The notes under the pieces: generated by a model | Database searches by the model: none | What the model was told of the DNA's origin: nothing | Seen by the model: only the letters and a program-made list of their open reading frames with translations | Made by a program: the position numbers and the translations under genes | NCBI RefSeq assembly: GCF_008806595.1 | Contig: NZ_VZRB01000008.1 | Coordinates: 148,826 to 212,825 of the forward strand | Length of the DNA: 64,000 nucleotides | Direction: 5' to 3' | From: Streptomyces luteolifulvus | Lineage (GTDB): Bacteria > Actinomycetota > Actinomycetes > Streptomycetales > Streptomycetaceae | Shown: one piece after another, positions 58,179 to 64,000 of the stretch | Position numbering within the stretch: position 1 is the stretch's first letter | Layout: the number at the start of each line of letters is the position of its first letter

Positions 58179-59261
58179 GTGCTGGAGCTGTCCACTGCGG
58201 CGCTGGCTGTCGTGCAGCGCTCCTACGCCATACAGGTCCGCGCCGAATCCTGGCTGGACGGCGAACTCCTCGCCGACGGCATCCCCGTCGCGACCGGCAC
58301 CGAGGAACGCGACCGCTCCCTGACCGTCCCGGAACGCATCACCCTGACCGTGCCGAGCCGGGACCGCGGCACCGACTGGGACCCCACCGACCCCGGCCAC
58401 CCGCTGGCCGCCTACGGCCAGCAGCTACGCATCGACGTCGGCATCGGAGTCGGCGCAGGCAAAACCGAGTGGATCAACCGGGGCTGGTTCCCCATCGCCG
58501 GGTCCGACACGGACGGCGAAACGGTCAACGTGCAGTGCGAGGGCCTGCTCACGCTCATCGAGGAGGCCAAGTTTGTTGCGCCATTCCAGCCCAGCGGCAC
58601 GCTCGCGTCGACCGTGCGATCTCTCGTGGAGCCGGCTCTCACGGTGCAGTTCGACGGAACCCTGACCGACCGCAACGTTCCGGTCGGCATGCAGTGGGAC
58701 GAGGACCGGATGGCCGCCCTCAGCGAGGTGCTGGACGCCTGGCCGGCCGTCCCCAGGGTCACCGAGGACGGGTACCTGCTCATCGAGCCGATCACCGACA
58801 CCGGGACGCCCGTCCTCGCGCTGACGGACGGCGTGGGCGGCACAGTGGTGCGCTGGCAGGGCAGCAACAGCCGCGACGGCGCATACACCGCGGTCGTGGC
58901 CCGCGGCGAGGACTCGGCGGGGAACCCGATCCAGGGCGTCGTGTACGACACCGACTCCCTCTCGCCGCTGCGCAACGCCGGACCGTTCAGCCCGCTGGCC
59001 GTGCCCTACTCCTACGACAGTCCGCTGCTCACCACAGTCACCCAGTGCCGTACCTCGGCCGCCGCCACGCTGAAGCGGCTGCGGCGGACCGCGTCCAGGC
59101 GGCTCGCGGTGACCATGGTGCCGCATCCCGGGCTGATGACCGGTGACGTGGTGTCCGTGACCGGCGCCGGGCTGACCAGCGCCCCGGCCATGATCGAAGC
59201 CCTGTCGATGCCGTACTCGCCCGGCGAGATGCAACTGACTTTGCGGGTGATCAATGCCTGA
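58179..59261 (+). CDS. Minor tail protein (DUF5047 type)
   Basis: A 360-residue protein from GTG 58179. YAIQVRAESWLDGELLADGI, VPERITLTVPSRDRGTDW and LPEALEA-type tail strands match DUF5047 proteins of actinophages, which occupy the tail tip. The end (MIEALSMPYSPGEMQLTLRV) overlaps the next gene by 8 bases. Confidence 0.82.
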   Translation: MLELSTAALAVVQRSYAIQVRAESWLDGELLADGIPVATGTEERDRSLTVPERITLTVPSRDRGTDWDPTDPGHPLAAYGQQLRIDVGIGVGAGKTEWINRGWFPIAGSDTDGETVNVQCEGLLTLIEEAKFVAPFQPSGTLASTVRSLVEPALTVQFDGTLTDRNVPVGMQWDEDRMAALSEVLDAWPAVPRVTEDGYLLIEPITDTGTPVLALTDGVGGTVVRWQGSNSRDGAYTAVVARGEDSAGNPIQGVVYDTDSLSPLRNAGPFSPLAVPYSYDSPLLTTVTQCRTSAAATLKRLRRTASRRLAVTMVPHPGLMTGDVVSVTGAGLTSAPAMIEALSMPYSPGEMQLTLRVINA

Positions 59262-60066
59262 CTTCCGTGACCTGAAGGGGTCCCTCACCGGCGGCGGGCC
59301 CTTGATCGGCTATGCCGATTCCACCGTGTCCAGCGGCGCGTGCGTCGCCACCGTCGCCGGCATTCAGATCACGGTCCGCGCCGTCGCCGGGCTTACGGTC
59401 GCGGTCGGCGACAAGCTGCTGATCCAACGGATCGGCAGCACCTACTGGGCCACCTCGGTCGCCGCCGCAGCCCCCGCGGTGCCGCCGCCCACACCGGTCG
59501 TCGCCGAGGGAAGACCGGACACGGGCGACCCGGCCCCCGCCCCCAAACCGACCGTGAAGACCGGCAGCCTGGTGTGCTCGCCGGTCGCCACCGCCTCCTA
59601 CCGGGACGGCAAATGGCGCACTGACATCGGGCCCGTGTCCGACGCCGACACCTTCCAGGGCCGCTACGCCGGCAGCGCCTACGGCCGGAACACCGGGTGC
59701 GCCTTCTACGGATCCAAGCCCCGCTCCCTGTCCGGGGCCACGGTCACCAAGGCGACCATCCGGGTACGGCGCCTGACCGCCGGCGATTTCGCCGCCCGCA
59801 CGGCCACACTGCGCCTGGTCACCCAGTCCACGCGTCCGGCCGGGGCGCCCACGTTGAACGAAACCACGACGGGCCCGAGTCTCGCCGTGAACGCCACGAC
59901 CAATGCCTTCGTGATTCCCAACTCGTGGGCACAAGCTCTCGTGGATGGCACCCGCGGCGGCCTGGCCATCTCGATCTCCGCCGACTCGCCTTACATCAGA
60001 CTGGCCGGCCGCGGATCCTGGTCGGCCGCCTGGACGCTCACCATCTACTGGCGGCGCAGCTCGTAA
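59254..60066 (+). CDS. Minor tail protein
   Basis: A 270-residue protein from ATG 59254. N-terminal beta segment, a Pro-rich linker (PPTPVVAEGRPDTGDPAPAP), then a carbohydrate-binding-like C-terminal half (GAFYGSKPRSLSG-type strand, LRLVTQSTRPAGAPTL, YIRLAGRGSWSAAWTLTIYW). Probably contacts the host cell wall. Confidence 0.72.
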   Translation: MPDFRDLKGSLTGGGPLIGYADSTVSSGACVATVAGIQITVRAVAGLTVAVGDKLLIQRIGSTYWATSVAAAAPAVPPPTPVVAEGRPDTGDPAPAPKPTVKTGSLVCSPVATASYRDGKWRTDIGPVSDADTFQGRYAGSAYGRNTGCAFYGSKPRSLSGATVTKATIRVRRLTAGDFAARTATLRLVTQSTRPAGAPTLNETTTGPSLAVNATTNAFVIPNSWAQALVDGTRGGLAISISADSPYIRLAGRGSWSAAWTLTIYWRRSS

Positions 60067-60080
60067 CCCATCCGCCCCTC

Positions 60081-60104
60081 AAAGGCCCGCCCCGGCGGGC
60101 CTTT
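60081..60104 (+). terminator. Perfect intrinsic terminator
   Basis: AAAGGCCCGC (60081-60090) pairs with GCGGGCCTTT (60095-60104), loop CCCG; a perfect 10-bp stem ending in TTT. Works in both directions. Confidence 0.8.
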
Positions 60105-60129
60105 CGCATGCCCCGAAGGAGAGTGACGG

Positions 60130-60903
60130 GTGACGCAGACGACCACAAAGGGCATCCGATTCGCCGAGTCGAACGATCATGCCAGAATCTGGGAGCACAC
60201 CCAGGCCCTCGCCCAGGACGCCGACGCGCTCATCGTCGGCAACGTCAACGTTCAGCGCTTCGACGCGTCCGGCACGTGGACGAAACCGGCCGGGGCGCTC
60301 CTGGTCGACGTCATGGTCGTGGGCGGCGGAGGAGGCGGGGGCGGAGTGCCCGACACGTCCTCCAGCCAAGCCTCAGCAGCGGCAGGCGGCGGAGGAGGCG
60401 GCTACGCGCGGCGCATCCTCGCCGCCGCATCGGTCGGCTCCACCGTCTCGGTCACCATCGGCGCAGGCGGTGCGGGCGGCACAGCGTCCGGGGCGACCGC
60501 CAACGCCGGCTCCAACGGCGGCAGCACCAGCTTCGGCAGCCACGCGGTGGCGGGCGGCGGGAACGGCGGCAGCCCGGGACTCCAGTCCGGTAGCACGCAG
60601 GCCACCGGCGGCGGCAGCCCGGGTATCGGCACGACCGGCGATCTGCTGCTGCGCGGCCACGACGGCGGCAACGGAGTCGTCATCTCTGCTGCTCCGGCCA
60701 TGACCGGAACCGGGGGTGCGGGCGGTGTTCTCGGCTCGATGCGGCGTGGGCCGGCTGTGACCGCGTCGGCGGCCTCCGGTACGGCCGGGTATGCGCCCGG
60801 TGGTGGTGGCGGTGGCGCGGTCAGCGGCACCGGAACCGGCACCGCGCAGCCGGGCGGGGCCGGCGCGGATGGCGTCGTTGTTGTCGTCACGTATACGGCG
60901 TGA
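60130..60903 (+). CDS. Glycine-rich tail adhesin
   Basis: A 257-residue protein from GTG 60130, GAAGGAGAG upstream. A short N-terminal helical region precedes RFDASGTWTKPAGALLVDVM and polyglycine runs (VVGGGGGGGG, AAGGGGGGYARR, YAPGGGGGGAVSG) spaced by Ser/Thr/Ala segments. This is the pattern of glycine-rich phage tail proteins that stack polyglycine helices for receptor binding. Likely a host-range determinant. Confidence 0.72.
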   Translation: MTQTTTKGIRFAESNDHARIWEHTQALAQDADALIVGNVNVQRFDASGTWTKPAGALLVDVMVVGGGGGGGGVPDTSSSQASAAAGGGGGGYARRILAAASVGSTVSVTIGAGGAGGTASGATANAGSNGGSTSFGSHAVAGGGNGGSPGLQSGSTQATGGGSPGIGTTGDLLLRGHDGGNGVVISAAPAMTGTGGAGGVLGSMRRGPAVTASAASGTAGYAPGGGGGGAVSGTGTGTAQPGGAGADGVVVVVTYTA

Positions 60904-60906
60904 CCC

Positions 60907-61305
60907 GTGACCAGCCCCGTCGAAGAGCAGCCTCCGCCGCCTGCTAATCCGCCGCCGCCGTTCACCACGGAGCGCCGCGACGCGTCGGTGACCGAGCAGT
61001 GGGATGTGCCGTCGCGCACTTACCGCCGTTACGAGTCCGGTGTGCTGGTCATTCAGCGGCCGTTCACCGACGCGGAGAACGCGTCCGCGAACCAGGCGCT
61101 CGCCGACGGCGCCCGCACGGTCAACAAGGCGACGCTGCTGCTGCGCGCCCGGACCGCGCTCGCCAGCAACGCCGCATACCTCGACAAGGTGAACGCCGGC
61201 ACGGCGACGAACGCCGACCACATCGCCCAAGTGCCAGCGTTGACGCGGCAGATGCAGGGGCTGATCCGCCTCATCGTCGGCAGCGACCTCCTCGACCAGA
61301 CCTGA
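60907..61305 (+). CDS. Tail-associated hypothetical protein
   Basis: A 132-residue protein from GTG 60907. Pro-rich N-terminus, WDVPSRTYRRYESGVLVIQR, and a helical C-terminus (LTRQMQGLIRLIVGSDLLDQ). Such a gene often lies between the tail fiber and lysin genes of Streptomyces phages. Confidence 0.65.
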   Translation: MTSPVEEQPPPPANPPPPFTTERRDASVTEQWDVPSRTYRRYESGVLVIQRPFTDAENASANQALADGARTVNKATLLLRARTALASNAAYLDKVNAGTATNADHIAQVPALTRQMQGLIRLIVGSDLLDQT

Positions 61306-61320
61306 CCAGAAGGGGGCCGC

Positions 61321-62280
61321 ATGGCGACTCCGATGACGGCTACGCAGGTCGTCACCCAGCTGAAGAAGTGGGGCATCCGCTACGTCGAGATCCCCGGCTG
61401 GGCCACCCACAACCGCAACACGGTCGGCGCCTGGGGGCCGGTTCACGGCTTCGTCTGGCATCACACCGGCGTGGATGTCAGTGATGCGGCAGGTTACGCG
61501 GCGGGCACCCTCTACAACGGGCTCGCCGGACTGCCGGGTCCGCTGTGCCAGTTCTCCATCGGCGCCGACGGCACCACGTATCTGGTGGGCTGGGGCCGCG
61601 CCAACCATGCCGGCGGCGGCGACCCCGCCGTCCTGGCGCACGTGATCAACGAGGACTACACGGGCCAGCTGCATCCCACGGTCGGCAACCGGGACGGCGT
61701 CGACGGCAACGCCCGCTTCTACGGCGTGGAAATCCAGTACTCGGGCAGTCACGAGATGACGGCCGCTCAGTACGCGGCGGCGCGTCGCCTGTCCGCAGCG
61801 ATTCTGGACTTCCACGGCTGGTCGGAGAAGTCGGTTATCGCGCATGGCGAGTGGTCGTCCGACAAGTGGGATCCCGGCTACGCCCCCGGCAAGATCATGG
61901 CCATGCCCGGTGTCCGCGCCGACGTCCTGGCCACCCTCATCGCAGGCCCCCTCCAGGAGGACGACATGCCCACCGCTGCCGAGATCGCCGCCGAAGTGGC
62001 GAAGACGCTGCCGCAGGCGACGTGGCTGACGGACGGGTTCGTGAAGAACCCCAACCCGGCCACCGCCGGAGACAACCCGTACATCGCCCCCGCGACGGGC
62101 CTCAGGAACATCGAGATCGTCGTGCGTCGTACCGAGAAGGCGCTTGCCGAACTCCCGGCCGTCGAGCTCACCGACCAGCAGATCGCCACCCTCGCCGCTG
62201 CGGTCGCCGCAAATCCGGCGCTGGCCGAGCTGATCGCGGAGAAGGTCGCCGTCAAACTCGCCGAGAGGCTGGCCGAGTGA
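61321..62280 (+). CDS. Endolysin, N-acetylmuramoyl-L-alanine amidase (Amidase_2)
   Basis: A 319-residue protein. The catalytic domain (about 10-205) has His47/His48 in GFVWHHTG, the FYGVEIQYSG motif, and AHGEWSSDKWDPG, the zinc ligands and acidic residue of Amidase_2 lysins. It cleaves the bond between muramic acid and L-alanine. The C-terminus is helical (LAALAAAVAANPALAEL-type), perhaps a cell-wall-targeting or oligomer region rather than a known binding repeat. Confidence 0.92.
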   Translation: MATPMTATQVVTQLKKWGIRYVEIPGWATHNRNTVGAWGPVHGFVWHHTGVDVSDAAGYAAGTLYNGLAGLPGPLCQFSIGADGTTYLVGWGRANHAGGGDPAVLAHVINEDYTGQLHPTVGNRDGVDGNARFYGVEIQYSGSHEMTAAQYAAARRLSAAILDFHGWSEKSVIAHGEWSSDKWDPGYAPGKIMAMPGVRADVLATLIAGPLQEDDMPTAAEIAAEVAKTLPQATWLTDGFVKNPNPATAGDNPYIAPATGLRNIEIVVRRTEKALAELPAVELTDQQIATLAAAVAANPALAELIAEKVAVKLAERLAE

Positions 62281-62624
62281 TCCTCAACTTGACGCCACAC
62301 CCGATCCGTCTTTACTCGAACGATCGAGAGGACGGCATCGACGACCTCGACTTGCACCTGCGCGAGGTCATCCCGCCGGAGCCGAAGCCCGCGCGGCTGG
62401 CCACGATCGAGCTCGGCACCCAGGCCGACGGGATCGAGCTCGTCGAGTACGGGCACGCCCACGACCTACCTCCCATGCGCCAGGACGTGCGGCTCGTCGT
62501 CTCCCTCGTCGTTGCACTGTCGCTCGTGACGCGCGGCCGTGACGACCTGCTCGTCCCTTACCGCGAGGTGCGGAACTCGGCTGGGACTGTCATCGGCTGC
62601 CGCCAACTGGCGCAGCCCGTCTGA
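62277..62624 (+). CDS. Conserved phage protein of unknown function
   Basis: A 115-residue protein in a GTGA overlap. ILNLTPHPIRLYSND and LVVSLVVALSLVTRGRDDLL match a widely distributed phage protein that opens with NLTPHP. Role unknown; here it lies inside the lysis cassette. Confidence 0.75.
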   Translation: MILNLTPHPIRLYSNDREDGIDDLDLHLREVIPPEPKPARLATIELGTQADGIELVEYGHAHDLPPMRQDVRLVVSLVVALSLVTRGRDDLLVPYREVRNSAGTVIGCRQLAQPV

Positions 62625-62638
62625 GAAACGAGATCACC

Positions 62639-62821
62639 ATGAAGATCAGCGGCATAGTCAAGTCCATCCTGTCCGGGCTCGCCGCAGGGTCCGCAGCCGC
62701 CGTGACCGCGGTACAGGACAACGTCATCACTACGGGCGAGGGCGTCACGATCGCGCTCGCCGTCCTCGGCGCCTGGGGCATCGTCTACGCCGTCCCCAAC
62801 AGGCCGAAGACTGGGGCCTGA
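62639..62821 (+). CDS. Small holin candidate
   Basis: A 60-residue protein from ATG 62639. Two hydrophobic segments (VKSILSGLAAGSAAAVTAV and GVTIALAVLGAWGIVYAV) and a short charged tail. It overlaps the next start by the TGAGTG junction. A class II-type holin is the simplest reading. Confidence 0.75.
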   Translation: MKISGIVKSILSGLAAGSAAAVTAVQDNVITTGEGVTIALAVLGAWGIVYAVPNRPKTGA

Positions 62822-63259
62822 GTGCCGCGCCGTGTAGCCCGGCGGCTGGGTCGGGCACTCGGCCGGCGGGGGGCGTTCCTGCTGTGCTTCGGCACGGTGT
62901 GGGCGCTGATCGGCTACGGGCAGATCACCGCGCCGCAGCCCGACCAGCGAGGCCTGAAGCTGCTGCTGGACATCATGCCGTTGGACGCTTGGGGCTGGTG
63001 CTGGCTCACGGCCGGGCTGGTGGCGATCGTGTCGGCGTGGATGCGCCAGGGCTGGGACTGGCCCGGCTTCCTCGCTCTGCCGCTGATGGTGATGCCGTGG
63101 TTCTTCGCGTATCTGATCGCGTGGTGGCCGCTCGGTGTCTTCCCTAGGGGGTGGATTGCAGCTGCTCTGTACGGCGCGCTCGCCATAGGGATTCTTGTTG
63201 TGGCTGGCTGGCGGGAGCCTCCGCGGCCGAAGAGAGCGGAGCCTCCCTATGAGTCCTGA
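62822..63259 (+). CDS. Four-span membrane protein, holin-like
   Basis: A 145-residue protein from GTG 62822. Four hydrophobic segments (GAFLLCFGTVWALIGYG, WGWCWLTAGLVAIVSAW, LALPLMVMPWFFAYLIAWW, AALYGALAIGILVVAGW). Actinophages often encode two or more membrane proteins in the lysis cassette; it may modify holin timing. Confidence 0.7.
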   Translation: MPRRVARRLGRALGRRGAFLLCFGTVWALIGYGQITAPQPDQRGLKLLLDIMPLDAWGWCWLTAGLVAIVSAWMRQGWDWPGFLALPLMVMPWFFAYLIAWWPLGVFPRGWIAAALYGALAIGILVVAGWREPPRPKRAEPPYES

Positions 63260-63581
63260 TGCGTTCATCACGGTCGGTGCGACCGTTCTGTCGGGTGGGT
63301 TCGCCGCATGGGGCGCACGTTCTGCGCGCAGGACGAGGCGGCAGGAGAACCGGGACGATTTCGCCGCGATCAAGGATGCGTTGAACGAGCGGATCGACGG
63401 GATGAAGCAGGATCTGGCAGTGCAGCAGGAGCAGATCACCGGGCAGGGCGCGGCGATCGCATGGCTCGTCACTGATCGCCGGAGCTTGGTCAGCACGATC
63501 CGCAACGCCGGGCTGAAGCCCCCCGCACCGCGCACGATCCCGGAGCGGGCGAGACCGTATCTCGACCACATCGACGTGTGA
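63249..63581 (+). CDS. DUF2746-like membrane/coiled-coil protein
   Basis: A 110-residue protein from ATG 63249, an 11-base overlap with the previous gene. N-terminal membrane helix (AFITVGATVLSGGFAAWGA), then a coiled coil (QENRDDFAAIKDALNERIDG). This shape occurs after holins in many actinophages and is associated with lysis or holin regulation. Confidence 0.65.
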   Translation: MSPDAFITVGATVLSGGFAAWGARSARRTRRQENRDDFAAIKDALNERIDGMKQDLAVQQEQITGQGAAIAWLVTDRRSLVSTIRNAGLKPPAPRTIPERARPYLDHIDV

Positions 63582-63595
63582 GAACTGGAGTGCGA

Positions 63596-63688
63596 ATGGA
63601 CGAGCCCCCGCCCCCGCCGCCGTTCTGGCTGAGCCCGCGCCCGTTCCTCGAACCCGACCTGCCACCGGCGGCCGACGAGCCGGAATGA
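63596..63688 (+). CDS. Proline-rich micropeptide
   Basis: A 30-residue peptide from ATG 63596, with GGAG 9 bases upstream. MDEPPPPPPFWLSPRP then LEPDLPPAADEPE. Its good ribosome site and position directly before the operon terminator favour a real gene, but it is too short for homology. Confidence 0.45.
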   Translation: MDEPPPPPPFWLSPRPFLEPDLPPAADEPE

Positions 63689-63691
63689 CCG

Positions 63692-63725
63692 CGCCCCCAC
63701 CTGCCTCGTGCGGGAGGGGGCGTTT
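63692..63725. terminator. Late-operon terminator, bidirectional
   Basis: CGCCCCC (63692-63698) pairs with GGGGGCG (63716-63722), followed by TTT. It ends the lysis cassette and faces the convergent gene at 63733. Confidence 0.7.
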
Positions 63726-63732
63726 CGCTGTG

Positions 63733-63999
63733 TCAGAACGGGGCGTCGCCCGTGCCCTCGATCTCCATCCAATAGCGCAGAGAGGGGGCGTCCATCTGCG
63801 CGTAGGTCTTCACGAACGTTGCCTCGCGGCTGTTGATGCGGAGTCGCCCCTCCTGGAGGTTCAGGATCTCCGGGGTCCGCGCTTCGGGCGGGACGGTGAG
63901 CCTGCCGGTCCAAGACCCCGAGCCGTCCTTGCTGAGAGCCACTTGTGCCGCCAACTCGCGGCCGTCTTCCAGGAGAAGGACCGCAGTCCCTCGGTGCAT
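63733..63999 (-). CDS. Hypothetical protein at the window edge (possibly partial)
   Basis: At least 88 residues; ATG 63999 is the first start visible but the frame may continue past the window. LLLEDGRELAAQVALSKDGS, WTGRLTVPPEARTPE, LQEGRLRINSREATFV and MEIEGTGDAPF suggest a small beta barrel. It could be chromosomal, beyond attR, or a prophage-carried cargo gene; nothing visible decides. Confidence 0.55.
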   Translation of the reverse strand: MHRGTAVLLLEDGRELAAQVALSKDGSGSWTGRLTVPPEARTPEILNLQEGRLRINSREATFVKTYAQMDAPSLRYWMEIEGTGDAPF

Positions 64000-64000
64000 A

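Noticed and set aside
63581-64000. attR search by matching the 860-900 sequence
   Set aside because: No convincing repeat of the dodecin-proximal core was found in this stretch.

Overview
The window is GC-rich (roughly 70% by eye), uses GTG and TTG starts freely and has dense GC3 coding, as expected for an actinomycete, most likely Streptomyces. A short chromosomal edge on the left (a C-terminal fragment, a HAD phosphatase, a dodecin whose 5' end looks replaced) is followed by one long temperate mobile element that fills the rest of the window. Its right end (attR) is not recognisable, so the element either ends just beyond 63.7 kb or continues past the window.

Layout. 0.9-3.9 kb: candidate attL, tyrosine integrase, XRE repressor facing a rightward promoter with embedded operators, Cro-like and excisionase-like genes. 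4.0-25.7 kb: a rightward chain of about 45 mostly small, overlapping genes. It includes an antirepressor, a DnaQ-like exonuclease, a RecE/RecT-type recombination pair, a WhiB-like regulator, a replication initiator with origin-like iterons inside its coding sequence, a DnaC-type loader and a PAPS-reductase-like PP-loop protein. Two genes here carry an apparent -1 frame change. 25.7-29.2 kb: a leftward block with a two-gene toxin/antitoxin-like pair, a small HTH protein, a GIY-YIG/GntR fusion and a GntR-UTRA repressor with its own triple operator. 29.4-36.8 kb: a rightward block like the transfer regions of Streptomyces conjugative plasmids and AICEs: small membrane proteins, an SpdB2-like protein, an FtsK/TraB-type ATPase, and directly behind it a 152-bp symmetric array of twelve TGCTCG-type hexamers. 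38.9-63.7 kb: a complete siphovirus late region: HNH nuclease, small and large terminase, portal, MuF-like protein, scaffold, major capsid, connectors, tail tube, frameshifted tail chaperones, tape measure, tail tip, glycine-rich adhesin, amidase endolysin and holin candidates.

How it fits together. The repressor/Cro switch should control the early chain. RecE/RecT, the initiator and the DnaC loader would replicate the excised element, and the late genes would package and release it. The GntR-controlled block has the gene content of a TraB-type double-stranded DNA conjugation system. The most unusual feature is therefore that one element appears to carry both complete virion genes and a Streptomyces-type conjugation module with a plausible TraB recognition locus. 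All functional statements are from reading the sequence; no database search was possible.
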